A DNA stretch of 14,212 bases from Halomonas sp. (GCA_007116835.1 SKHS01000197.1:1-14212); one strand, 5' to 3'; shown: positions 7,441 through 14,212, counted from the stretch's first letter. The notes: generated by a model not told the origin, from the letters alone. Program-made: numbers and translations.

Positions 7441-8733
7441 GTGCGTTTGTGGAGCCGAGAGCTGTGGCGCATTGGTTGGTGGGCGATACTAGGCGTTTTC
7501 CTAGGGTGGTTACTAAACGCACCTAGCCTTGGGCTGGCGGCAGGATTTGCCGTTTGTCTTGTTTACCATTTACGCCAGCTGCGCGCGCTGTTTCAGTGGC
7601 TGACGCTGCAGCCCCACAATGAGCCGCCCGCCGCTAAAGGGATGTGGGGTGAGCTGTTTGACCGGCTGTACCGTTATCAAAAAAGTCAGCGGATAACCCA
7701 AAGCCGCTTACGTTCTACCTTGGCGCGTATTCAAGAATCATCCGAAGCGATGCGTGACAGCGTTGTGATGCTTGATCGGCACGGCGACCTTGAGTGGTGG
7801 AACAGCGCCGCTGCCAAAATGCTGGGATTACAAACCGCCCACGACCGCGGCCAGCACATTACCAACCTACTGCGCGACCCACGATTCATCAGCTACTTTA
7901 ACGCACGTAAATACGGTGAGCCGCTGACCTTAACGTCACCCATTGATGAACGATGTATTCTTCAGTACCAAATTACCCTCTACGGTGATGATGAACGCTT
8001 GGTGATGGCGCGGGATATTACTCGTTTACACCGTTTGGAGCAGATGCGCCGTGATTTTGTTGCTAACGTCTCCCATGAGTTGCGCACCCCGCTCACGGTG
8101 CTTACCGGTTATTTAGAAACTTACGGCGAGTTGAAAGAGCAGCTACCGCCACGGTTAGGCCGTGGGATTGGTCAAATGGAAGAGCAAACCAAGCGCATGC
8201 AAAACCTGGTCAATGACCTGCTGCTACTTTCACGGTTAGAAATTGACCAGGGGGGCGAGGATCATCAGCCGCTGGTGGTAGGGCCAATGCTTGACCGCAT
8301 TCGCCGGGATGCACTGGCACTTTCTAGCCAGCAGCATGATGTTCAGGTAATGCTTGAGTGTGAAGCGCGGTTAGTTGGCAGTGAGCAGGAGCTGCACAGC
8401 GCGATTTCAAACCTAGCCTTTAATGCTGTGCGCTACACGCCAGAAGGTAGCCAGATAACACTGCGCTGGAAAAGCCTGCCAGATGGCAGTGCCTGTATCG
8501 AAGTGGATGATGACGGTGAAGGCATTGACCCGGTGCATATCCCACGCTTAACCGAGCGCTTCTATCGTGTAGATAAAGGGCGTAGCACAGCGACCGGTGG
8601 CACAGGGCTTGGCCTGGCAATTGTTAAGCATGTGTTGTTAAGGCATGACGCGCTGCTACAAATAGAGTCCCATCCTGGTGAAGGTGCTCTTTTTCGCTGT
8701 GTTTTCCCCGCTACTCGTGTTGTTCACGCTTGA
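7441..8733 (+). CDS. phoR: Phosphate regulon sensor histidine kinase PhoR
   Basis: PhoR is the inner-membrane kinase/phosphatase partner of PhoB. The 430 residues (E. coli 431) begin with one or two hydrophobic segments (about 10-45) and no large periplasmic domain, as expected for a sensor that reads Pst/PhoU rather than an external ligand. A PAS-like domain follows (about 97-195). The HisKA box VSHELRTPLTVL has phospho-acceptor H212. The ATPase domain shows NLAFNAVRYTP (N box, 324-334), DDGEGI (G1, 357-362), FYRVD (F box) and GGTGLGLAIVKH (G2, 386-397). The start is GTG at 7441, two bases after the phoB stop, which suggests translational coupling. No clear terminator is seen after the gene. 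Confidence 0.96.
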   Translation: MRLWSRELWRIGWWAILGVFLGWLLNAPSLGLAAGFAVCLVYHLRQLRALFQWLTLQPHNEPPAAKGMWGELFDRLYRYQKSQRITQSRLRSTLARIQESSEAMRDSVVMLDRHGDLEWWNSAAAKMLGLQTAHDRGQHITNLLRDPRFISYFNARKYGEPLTLTSPIDERCILQYQITLYGDDERLVMARDITRLHRLEQMRRDFVANVSHELRTPLTVLTGYLETYGELKEQLPPRLGRGIGQMEEQTKRMQNLVNDLLLLSRLEIDQGGEDHQPLVVGPMLDRIRRDALALSSQQHDVQVMLECEARLVGSEQELHSAISNLAFNAVRYTPEGSQITLRWKSLPDGSACIEVDDDGEGIDPVHIPRLTERFYRVDKGRSTATGGTGLGLAIVKHVLLRHDALLQIESHPGEGALFRCVFPATRVVHA

Positions 8734-9132
8734 AACATCGCCAAGGCGATCTGCCTGAAGTCTAGTATTTGTATAAGTGTGTCAGGCTGTCATACAAGCA
8801 TGGTCAAACAATGCGCATGTGTCATTTTTAACCACATGGCAGGCAGCTATCACGTTAAACAGGGCGCTTATTTTGTTGCTTGTTTTTATTTAAGTAATTG
8901 TTTTATATGCTTTATTTTTATTTTTTGGCTTTCTGGCATGGTGGGTGCAAGTACATATGTAAGAAGGAAGAGTACCGCTAAGTCGGATAAGCAATGATCT
9001 TAAAGCATGACGTGAGCACAGCATGAGCTTATGACATGCAGTAGCAAGCTATAAATTAGCAAGCCACCCAGGCAACCTTCCTTGCACGATGTTTACTTTA
9101 GCGGTATCAAACAGCGATCGAGGAGATAGAAG
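8734..9132. other. Intergenic region with an AT-rich tract
   Basis: No convincing gene was found in these 399 bases. A T-rich block (about 8868-8927) stands out from the surrounding sequence and has no stem before it that would make it a normal terminator. Just after phoR there is a short ATCGCC-AA-GGCGAT inverted repeat (8737-8750) without a U tract. The last 100 bases hold a candidate promoter for the downstream acidic protein. Confidence 0.6.
9028..9055 (+). promoter_or_regulatory. Candidate sigma-70 promoter for the acidic secreted protein
   Basis: TATAAA at 9050-9055 is a good -10. CTTATG at 9028-9033 gives a 16-base spacer but matches the -35 consensus poorly. The predicted leader to the ATG at 9133 would be about 70 bases. 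The -10 is the main support. Confidence 0.4.
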
Positions 9133-9435
9133 ATGATGTCCAAGGAACTACTCAAGAAAGCTGGTATTTTAAGTGTAGCGTTTGGTCTAGTAGCTAGCCC
9201 TGCAGCATTCGCTCAAGAGCCAGCTAATCCAGCCAACAATATTTCACCCGATGAGCAGCCAGTAGAGGCGCACTCTGAAGGTACGGCAGATCCTGCCGAA
9301 TATACCCAGGACGATCTAATCCGTGACGAGGGCAAACACCCTACTGAAATGGAACCTAGCTCGACAAGCCACGACGATTCTGACGCCGCTTTTGATGGCC
9401 CAGATGATCTGCCCGAAGAAAATAGCGGCATGTAA
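9133..9435 (+). CDS. Small, highly acidic exported protein of unknown function
   Basis: I do not recognise a family. The 100-residue protein starts with a clear Sec signal peptide: basic KELLKK, a hydrophobic core (GILSVAFGLVASPAA) and an AFA/Q cleavage site after residue 27. The mature 73 residues hold 21 Asp/Glu against one Lys and one Arg, no Cys, and many Pro, Ser and Thr. It is probably periplasmic or secreted, disordered or metal-associating, and typical of salt-adapted exported proteins. AGGAG lies 7 bases before the ATG at 9133; a second ATG follows immediately. It stands alone on the plus strand after phoR, with its own likely promoter and a hairpin about 220 bases downstream. The coding call is well supported by the ribosome binding site and signal peptide; no function can be given. 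Confidence 0.82.
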   Translation: MMSKELLKKAGILSVAFGLVASPAAFAQEPANPANNISPDEQPVEAHSEGTADPAEYTQDDLIRDEGKHPTEMEPSSTSHDDSDAAFDGPDDLPEENSGM

Positions 9436-9655
9436 CGTTAACTTTAGTTACGCTTCTATGTTGAGAACAGTAAAAACCTTACTCTTATGAGCGAGCCTTT
9501 AAAACGGCAAGGATGTCTGATTGAAAGGATTCTATTTAATTCACGGATCGAATTAAGTAACGGTCAGTACGTTAGTCAGGGTTAATTCCAAGGTTGGAGC
9601 CCCGCAAAAGGATAGGAAGCTAACGTTAAGTATCGCGAACATTAGAAGCGCTCAA

Positions 9656-9677
9656 GAACCCCACCTCGGTGGGGTTC
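9656..9677. terminator. Bidirectional hairpin terminator between convergent genes
   Basis: GAACCCCACC and GGTGGGGTTC form a perfect 10-bp stem around TC (in practice an 8- to 9-bp stem with a small loop). It lies between the plus-strand acidic-protein gene and the minus-strand PCu(A)C gene. Neither flank has a strong T run (CACTTGTTT on the plus side), so efficiency is uncertain. Confidence 0.6.
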
Positions 9678-9680
9678 ACT

Positions 9681-9720
9681 TGTTTGTGGGAGCGCGTTGC
9701 ATCGAGTGCTCCTACAAACA
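9681..9720. repeat. REP-like imperfect inverted repeat
   Basis: TGTTTGTGGGAGC (9681-9693) and GCTCCTACAAACA (9708-9720) are inverted copies of 13 bases with one G-T wobble, separated by 14 bases. The GTAGGAGC core resembles dispersed extragenic palindromes common in Pseudomonas and Halomonas intergenic DNA. It immediately follows the terminator hairpin. Copy number elsewhere in the genome cannot be seen from this window. Confidence 0.5.
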
Positions 9721-9765
9721 TGCCGCTTTAGCGAGCATGACGGGTGTTAGTCAACATGGTGACGA

Positions 9766-10245
9766 TTAATGATGATGATGGGCATCCGCTTCTTGGCTGC
9801 CTTGTTCGGCGCTTTGTACCCAAACTTCTACTTCAACATCGCCATGCTCAGCGAACGTTAGTGTCAGAGGAAACCGCTCGCTCTCCACTAGCGGCTGTTG
9901 CAGCCCCATGAACATAATGTGATATCCACCGCCTGGGCGCATTGTCAGCGTTTCACCCGCATCAACGCTGATAGCGCTGACTTGGCGCATCTTCATCATA
10001 TCGCCTTCCATCTGCATATCGTGTAGCTCAACGCTTGCACTGATTGGCGAGTGGGCACTCATTAACGTCACTGGCTCTGCCAGGGCTTCGATATCCAGAT
10101 AGGCAGCGCCGTTGGTCACGCTGGGCGGGGTTGGGGTGGCAAAGGGGTGGGTAATCTTGACGTGTTCGGTTTGGACATCGTGCGCCGAAACCAGCGAGAT
10201 AGAGCCAGTGAGCAGAGCGGTTAACCAAAGAGCGCGGGTTAGCAT
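9766..10245 (-). CDS. Periplasmic copper chaperone PCu(A)C
   Basis: The protein is a PCu(A)C (DUF461) copper chaperone, known to deliver Cu(I) to the CuA or CuB centres of cytochrome oxidases in the periplasm. With the start at 10245 it has 159 residues: a signal peptide ending near VSA/H (residue 21), then a small beta-rich domain. The copper motif is present as H75, M86, H109 and M111 (LHDMQMEG, MKMR, GGYHIMFMGL). It ends with DAHHHH, a His tail that may add metal binding. The ATG at 10245 has AAGGA 8 bases upstream; an ATG at 10251 and a TTG at 10281 are alternatives. Its usual partner genes (SCO, oxidase) are absent here. It lies 100 bases downstream of cysZ on the same strand and may share its transcript. 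Confidence 0.88.
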   Translation of the reverse strand: MLTRALWLTALLTGSISLVSAHDVQTEHVKITHPFATPTPPSVTNGAAYLDIEALAEPVTLMSAHSPISASVELHDMQMEGDMMKMRQVSAISVDAGETLTMRPGGGYHIMFMGLQQPLVESERFPLTLTFAEHGDVEVEVWVQSAEQGSQEADAHHHH

Positions 10246-10346
10246 GGTCATATTCCTTGTATGAACCTTATCGTTAATCAAGGCCTGTCAGCCAAGCAAC
10301 CTTAAGGTAACAAATAGGTTGTGCCAGCGTTATCTCAAGTGAGCAC

Positions 10347-11078
10347 TTAGCGATGAGGCGAAATGTCGCGCGTGCCTCGGTAGTGGTGGTCCCACATCAG
10401 CACGGCACCGGCCACTGCGCCGGGTATCAGGAATAAATTAGCGAAGGGTATCCAGGTTACCAGCATAATGAGCCCGCCATAGGTGAGACTAGGCCACCAG
10501 CGCTGCGATAGTCGCGCACGCATATCCCGAAACGTTATCTTATTGTTATCCATTGGGTAGTCTAGGTAGGTAATGGCCATGATCCAGGCGGAAAACAGCA
10601 GCCATAAAATAGGTGCAACGACGTTGATGCCAGGAATCCAGCTAATGACAAATAGCGCTGCCATACGAGGTAGGATATAGCCTAGCTTGACGAGCTCTCG
10701 CCCTAGGGCATCGACCGCTGTTTTCGCTAGCCCACGGTCGTCCAGCGGTTCGCGACCGGTTGCTTGACGCTCTACCTTGGCTGCCAGAAAGCCGTAAAAT
10801 GGCGCGGCAATCAGGTGGGTGATTAAGGTGAAGGTAAAGAAGATCACGACCACGAGGCTGATGAAAAATAGCGGCCAAATCAGCCAGGATAACCAGTCAA
10901 GCCAGCCAGGTACTGCCGTCATAGCGCTATCTAGCCACCCAGAAAAACGCTGGATAACGACGCTGAGCATGCTGGCGTAAACGATGATATTGACCAGAAT
11001 CGGCAAGAAGATATAACGCCGCAATCCCTTCTGATACACCAAGCGGGTGCCGCGGGTTAACGCCGTCATTGCATCCAC
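10347..11078 (-). CDS. cysZ: Sulfate transporter CysZ
   Basis: CysZ is an inner-membrane protein that imports sulfate for cysteine synthesis. The 243-residue length is close to E. coli CysZ (253). Diagnostic stretches are APFYGFLAAKVE (92-103), SWIPGINVVAPILWLLFSAW (146-165) and YLDYPMDNNKITFRDMR (171-187). About four long hydrophobic segments are visible (about 22-43, 66-95, 138-170, 200-228). The start is GTG at 11078, supported by AAGGAG ending 8 bases upstream; an ATG three codons later is possible. A strong terminator hairpin lies directly upstream of the ribosome binding site, so expression depends on a promoter within or just before it. No cysteine-synthesis genes are nearby. Confidence 0.92.
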   Translation of the reverse strand: MDAMTALTRGTRLVYQKGLRRYIFLPILVNIIVYASMLSVVIQRFSGWLDSAMTAVPGWLDWLSWLIWPLFFISLVVVIFFTFTLITHLIAAPFYGFLAAKVERQATGREPLDDRGLAKTAVDALGRELVKLGYILPRMAALFVISWIPGINVVAPILWLLFSAWIMAITYLDYPMDNNKITFRDMRARLSQRWWPSLTYGGLIMLVTWIPFANLFLIPGAVAGAVLMWDHHYRGTRDISPHR

Positions 11079-11097
11079 TATGCTAACTCCTTATAAA

Positions 11098-11128
11098 AAT
11101 ACGCCCAGATAAAGTATCTGGGCGTATT
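11098..11128 (-). terminator. Strong Rho-independent terminator after phoU
   Basis: AATACGCCCAGATA and its exact complement form a 14-bp stem around a 3-base loop. On the minus strand it runs into a T-rich tract (GTATTTTTATAAGG). It lies 56 bases after the phoU stop and should end the pst-phoU transcript. The T tract is only 1-2 bases from the cysZ ribosome binding site. Confidence 0.9.
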
Positions 11129-11154
11129 GCAGGAGGAATTGAGCGTTTGGTCAA
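11126..11154 (-). promoter_or_regulatory. Candidate cysZ promoter overlapping the terminator
   Basis: On the minus strand TTGACC (11154-11149) and TGCAAT (11131-11126) are separated by 17 bases: a 5/6 -35 and a 4/6 -10. The -10 overlaps the first arm of the terminator stem, so transcripts from here would begin inside the hairpin and could not form the full stem. Confidence 0.4.
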
Positions 11155-11184
11155 GACTTTTTATAGAGCAAGACGTTTTACAGA

Positions 11185-11910
11185 TCAGGTTTTTTTCATC
11201 ACTTCCTGATCTAGTTTGTCTGGGTCGCTATGGCGAATATCTAAGCCCTTCACCAAATAAACAACGTACTCCGCTAGGTTATTGGCATGGTCACCGACCC
11301 GTTCAAGCGCTCGCAGCACCCACATGATGCTCAGCACTGAGCTAATCGAGCGTGAGTCTTCCATCATAAACGTCATCAGCGAGCGCATGGCGCTTCCATA
11401 CTCGTCGTCAACGAGCTCATCTTCGCGCACGACCTGCATCGCCAGTTCGGTGTCGAAGCGGGCGAAGGCAGTGAGGGCATCACGCAGCATTTTACGCACA
11501 TGTTCGCTGATATGGCGCACTTCTACCAAACCACGAATATTGCCGTTGTTTTCACTTAAAAGCATCGCGTTACGGGCAATTTTGCTGGCTTCATCGCCAA
11601 TCCGCTCAAGGTCTGAAGTAGCGCGAATAACCGCTAGTACCAAGCGTAAGTCGGAAGCCGCAGGCTGGCGCCGCGCCAGTACGCGGGTACATTCGTCGTC
11701 AATTTGCAACTGCAGGTCATTTACTTGACGGTCGTTATCGCGCACTTTTTCGGCAAGATGGCTATCGCCTTCAAGTAGCGCAAATACGGCGTCTTGCACC
11801 TGTTTTTCCACCAGGCCGCCCATGGCCATCAGGTGGGTTTTTAGCTCTTCCAGCTCTTGGTTGAACTGGCGAGAGATATGTTGGCTGTGGGTCTCGCTCG
11901 TAATGTCCAT
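11185..11910 (-). CDS. phoU: Phosphate signalling protein PhoU
   Basis: PhoU is a cytoplasmic helical-bundle protein that links the Pst transporter to PhoR and keeps the Pho regulon off when phosphate is plentiful. The 241 residues equal the E. coli length. It has the two related three-helix halves, each with the metal-binding E-x-x-x-D motif: ERIGDEASKIARNAM (102-116) and ERVGDHANNLAEYVVY (203-218). The start ATG at 11910 has AGGAG 7 bases upstream. It lies 30 bases downstream of pstB on the same strand, the standard last gene of the pst operon, and is followed by a strong terminator. Confidence 0.97.
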   Translation of the reverse strand: MDITSETHSQHISRQFNQELEELKTHLMAMGGLVEKQVQDAVFALLEGDSHLAEKVRDNDRQVNDLQLQIDDECTRVLARRQPAASDLRLVLAVIRATSDLERIGDEASKIARNAMLLSENNGNIRGLVEVRHISEHVRKMLRDALTAFARFDTELAMQVVREDELVDDEYGSAMRSLMTFMMEDSRSISSVLSIMWVLRALERVGDHANNLAEYVVYLVKGLDIRHSDPDKLDQEVMKKT

Positions 11911-11940
11911 TGAGCACTCCTGACATGATGTCTGTGGGGC

Positions 11941-12756
11941 CTAAGTGGTGCGGCCGGTGATGTAATTTTCGGTGCGTTGCAAACGCGGGTTGGTGAACAC
12001 TTGATCCGTTGGCCCGTACTCAACGAGTTCGCCGTGCTGCAGAAAAGCCGTGTAGTCAGAAACGCGTGCGGCTTGCTGCATATTGTGGGTAACCAGTACC
12101 AGCGTCAGCTGTGATTTCAGGTTACGGATTAACTCTTCTATTTTGAGCGTTGAGATTGGATCCAACGCTGACGCAGGTTCATCAAGCAGCAGCACATCCG
12201 GTTGAATGGCCAGCGTTCGTGCAATGACTAAGCGCTGCTGCTGCCCGCCGGAAAGCTGCCACGCCGAACGGTGTAAGCGGTCTTTCACCTCGTCCCACAG
12301 TGCTGCAGAGGTAAGCGCCCACTCGATAATGTCATCTCGTTTTCGCTTGGGTAAGCGCTGCTGTAGGCGCAGGCCAAACGCTACGTTCTCATAAATCGAC
12401 ATAGGAAACGGGTTGGGTGTTTGAAACACCATTCCAACGCGTTGCCGCAGCTCAGTGACGTTCATTGCCGCGTCATGAATGTCTTGTCCTTCAAGCTGAA
12501 TGTGCCCGCTGTGAGTCACCGACTCGTTAAGGTCGTGGAGCCGGTTAATCGCGCGCAGCAGCGTTGACTTACCGCAGCCGGAAGGGCCAATAAACGCCGT
12601 CACTCGGTGGCGCGGTATATCCAGCGTAAGATCGCGCAACGCCATTTTCCCTGCATAGGCAAGGTTAAGTTGGGCGATGCTCAAGCAGCACTGTTCGGCT
12701 GAAAAACGCATCACCGGCGCTGACGCCGCATTGGCAGACGAAAAGGGCGCTAGCAT
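11941..12756 (-). CDS. pstB: Phosphate ABC transporter ATPase PstB
   Basis: PstB is the nucleotide-binding subunit that powers high-affinity phosphate import through PstC-PstA. In 271 residues it shows Walker A GPSGCGKST (57-65), Q-loop Q112 in VFQTPNPFPMSIYENVAFG, signature LSGGQQQR (168-175), Walker B VLLLDEPASALD (188-199), and H-loop H224 in THNMQQAARVSD. FQTPNPFPMSIYENV is characteristic of PstB over other ABC ATPases. The N-terminus is about 15 residues longer than in E. coli. The ATG at 12756 overlaps the end of pstA by 7 bases (ATGCTAG) and has GAGGA 5 bases upstream, so it is translationally coupled to pstA. Confidence 0.97.
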   Translation of the reverse strand: MLAPFSSANAASAPVMRFSAEQCCLSIAQLNLAYAGKMALRDLTLDIPRHRVTAFIGPSGCGKSTLLRAINRLHDLNESVTHSGHIQLEGQDIHDAAMNVTELRQRVGMVFQTPNPFPMSIYENVAFGLRLQQRLPKRKRDDIIEWALTSAALWDEVKDRLHRSAWQLSGGQQQRLVIARTLAIQPDVLLLDEPASALDPISTLKIEELIRNLKSQLTLVLVTHNMQQAARVSDYTAFLQHGELVEYGPTDQVFTNPRLQRTENYITGRTT

Positions 12757-14189
12757 TCGTTTCCTCGTTGACGCCTAAGATAATGACGCAGAAATATGGC
12801 AGTTAGGTTAAGCACCAATACAATAAGCACTAATAGGAGTGCGATGGCGAATACCAATGGAATCGCGGCTTGTACATCTTCGCCATGAAAAGCCGTATCA
12901 AATAGATGATAGCCAAGGTGCATAAATTTGCGCTCTAGGTGCAGGTAGGGAAACTCGCCATCGACAGGCACTTGTGGCGCTAGTTTGGCCACCCCCACCA
13001 GCATAAGAGGGGCAACTTCACCTGCGGCTCTGGCCACGGCGAGTATCATTCCGGTGAGTATGGCGGGAGTTGCCATGGGTAGTACCACCCGAGTTAGCAT
13101 CTCCAGCCGCGTGGCTCCCAGTGCTACCGCACCTTCTCGCTGGGTCGCGGGGATTCGGGCGAGCCCCTCTTCGGTGGCAACAATCACCACTGGTAGCGTT
13201 AACAACGCCAGGGTGAGCGACGCCCATAACAAGCCGCCGGTGCCAAAGGTGGGAGAGGGCAGCTCGTCACTGAAGAACCAGCTGTCGATAGAGCCACCGA
13301 TGCCGTAAACAAAGACGCCTAGGCCAAATACGCCGTAAACAATCGAAGGTACGCCAGCAAGATTGCGTACGCCAATGCGCACTAAGTGGGTTAAGCGGTT
13401 TTGGTGAGCGATTTCGTTAAGATAAATGGCTGCCAGTACGCCAAAAGGCGTGACGATAACGGACATTAGAATCACCATTAATACGGTGCCAAAAATCGCT
13501 GGCCATACGCCACCGCCCGTGTTGGCTGCGCGTGGACCTTCGCTTAGAAATTGCCAGATGCGCTGACCCCAGGTCGTCACTTTCTGCCCCCAAGACATCG
13601 CGTTGGGTGTTTGAAAGTGCGTCACGCTATCCAGTGGTTGCGGCAGGTATTGGCCATCGGCCGTGGTTAACAACAGCTGCCCAACGGGCCGCTGGCTGGC
13701 AGGTTTGGTAAGGGCACTATTAATGAAGTCCCAGGCTTCTTGACCCGTTAGCCGCTGGCCTTCGCTCTCTACGACGGCCAGGCGGCCAAGAAAATCGCCC
13801 CATGGGGTGCGCTCTAAACGAATCAAGTCGTCTGGCGTTGCCTGATGGCGAATATCGTCAATTGCGACCCACCGCCAATTCGCCCCGTTAATATCCCTAT
13901 TGCCGGTGAAGTAGAGTCGTTCCAGGCTATCAGCGTTGGGCAGCGGCGCTTCTCGTACCGGTTGTCCAATGATCACCTCTCCTGATACCAGAGTGACTTC
14001 TTCAAGAGATGCTGGCCAAAAATGCCCCAGCCCGCGAGTGACCAACAGGGTGAGCAGTGCCGTCAGCATGAGCAGCGACAGCGCCACGCAGGCGGCGCAT
14101 AGCCAGGGCCATAGTCCGCTGTGGAATGCGTTGCTACGGAGAGCGTTATAGAGTCGCGGGCGCAGTAGGCGGATAGGTAACCAGCGCAT
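12750..14189 (-). CDS. pstA: Phosphate ABC transporter permease PstA (long form)
   Basis: PstA is one of the two inner-membrane channel subunits of the Pst phosphate importer. The C-terminal part (about 228-470) is a standard permease domain, with the EAA loop EEGLARIPATQREGAVALGA near 340-359 and RAAGEVAPLMLVG. The 479-residue protein is much longer than E. coli PstA (296). After a first membrane helix (about 27-52) comes a soluble stretch of about 170 residues (53-225), presumably periplasmic, before the permease domain. Long PstA and PstC proteins are known in Pseudomonas and relatives. Its ATG overlaps the upstream stop by one base (TAATG), and its end overlaps pstB by 7 bases, so pstC-pstA-pstB form a tight operon. 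Confidence 0.95.
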   Translation of the reverse strand: MRWLPIRLLRPRLYNALRSNAFHSGLWPWLCAACVALSLLMLTALLTLLVTRGLGHFWPASLEEVTLVSGEVIIGQPVREAPLPNADSLERLYFTGNRDINGANWRWVAIDDIRHQATPDDLIRLERTPWGDFLGRLAVVESEGQRLTGQEAWDFINSALTKPASQRPVGQLLLTTADGQYLPQPLDSVTHFQTPNAMSWGQKVTTWGQRIWQFLSEGPRAANTGGGVWPAIFGTVLMVILMSVIVTPFGVLAAIYLNEIAHQNRLTHLVRIGVRNLAGVPSIVYGVFGLGVFVYGIGGSIDSWFFSDELPSPTFGTGGLLWASLTLALLTLPVVIVATEEGLARIPATQREGAVALGATRLEMLTRVVLPMATPAILTGMILAVARAAGEVAPLMLVGVAKLAPQVPVDGEFPYLHLERKFMHLGYHLFDTAFHGEDVQAAIPLVFAIALLLVLIVLVLNLTAIFLRHYLRRQRGNEC

Positions 14190-14212
14190 TAGAGTGCGCC
14201 CCCTAAGCGTTG
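14189..14212 (-). CDS. pstC: C-terminal end of the upstream pst permease (probably PstC), partial
   Basis: On the minus strand, 14212-14189 reads QRLGGAL followed by TAA, which overlaps the pstA start codon by one base. The position directly upstream of pstA in a pst operon makes this the end of pstC. The seven residues alone do not prove identity; the call rests on the operon context. The rest of the gene lies outside the window. Confidence 0.6.
   Translation of the reverse strand, partial: QRLGGAL

Larger units (their letters stand above)
9436..9765. other. Intergenic region between convergent genes
   Basis: No gene is supported in these 330 bases. The region holds an AT-rich imperfect inverted repeat (ATTTAATTC, 7-base loop, GAATTAAGT; 9534-9558), the hairpin at 9656-9677 and the REP-like repeat at 9681-9720. 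The stretch 9560-9650 shows nothing I can name. Confidence 0.55.

Noticed and set aside
8781..8793. Pair of GTCAG/GTCAT motifs after phoR resembling a Pho box
   Set aside because: The cores are 8 bases apart, not 11, and no second in-phase half-site follows.
8779..8997. A 72-codon plus-strand reading frame after phoR with a hydrophobic stretch
   Set aside because: It starts at GTG without a ribosome binding site, and its apparent membrane helix is just the T-rich tract read in frame.
9560..9650. Possible riboswitch-like structured RNA in the gap before the hairpin
   Set aside because: I could not match any conserved riboswitch core, and both neighbouring genes converge on this region, so it is not a leader.
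10264..10283. CCTT-N10-AAGG dyad upstream of the copper chaperone as a CueR-type operator
   Set aside because: Spacing is one base short of the usual MerR-family dyad and the expected -35/-10 pair around it is absent.
11282..11728. A 148-codon plus-strand frame opposite phoU
   Set aside because: It is a shadow of the phoU coding strand; its sequence is low-complexity Ser/Arg-rich and has no gene-like features.
12985..13308. A 107-codon plus-strand frame opposite pstA
   Set aside because: It is a shadow frame of the well-supported pstA gene, with no recognisable protein motif.

Overview
This window looks like a chromosomal segment from a gammaproteobacterium, most likely a Halomonas-type halophile. 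The protein sequences resemble Pseudomonas and Halomonadaceae families. The gene order (HU and rubredoxin reductase, then ubiC-ubiA, phoB-phoR, and pst-phoU) follows the arrangement I recall from Pseudomonas genomes. A small, extremely acidic exported protein also fits a halophile. The assignment rests on recognised families and synteny, not on a database search. No clearly novel system is visible: most of the window is conserved housekeeping and phosphate-regulation DNA, with a few loose ends listed under findings.

Left part (1-5022). The first ~575 bases are a decayed IS3-family transposase (orfB), with several stops and frameshifts but a still recognisable catalytic core. Facing it is yccS, an FUSC-family inner-membrane protein. 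After a 270-base gap come three minus-strand genes, in transcription order: a rubredoxin/ferredoxin-type NAD(P)H reductase, an HU-family DNA-binding protein, and a small SCP2-like lipid-binding protein that overlaps the HU stop codon by one base and is followed by a hairpin terminator.

Middle (5023-8733, plus strand). ubiC and ubiA encode the first two committed steps of ubiquinone synthesis and diverge from the reductase over a short shared control region. After them, phoB and phoR encode the phosphate-starvation two-component system. Their promoter carries two Pho boxes whose four half-sites are all in 11-bp register, so autoregulation by PhoB is expected.

Right part (8734-14212). A 399-base gap with an AT-rich tract leads to a 100-residue acidic secreted protein of unknown function. 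A bidirectional hairpin and a REP-like inverted repeat separate it from minus-strand genes: a PCu(A)C copper chaperone with a histidine tail, cysZ (sulfate uptake), and the phosphate operon pstC(partial)-pstA-pstB-phoU. The pst genes overlap or sit close together, and phoU ends at a very strong terminator directly in front of the cysZ ribosome binding site.

Functionally, PstC/PstA/PstB import phosphate, PhoU relays transport status to PhoR, and PhoR controls PhoB. The two halves of this circuit flank the cysZ/PCu(A)C/acidic-protein block in convergent orientation.
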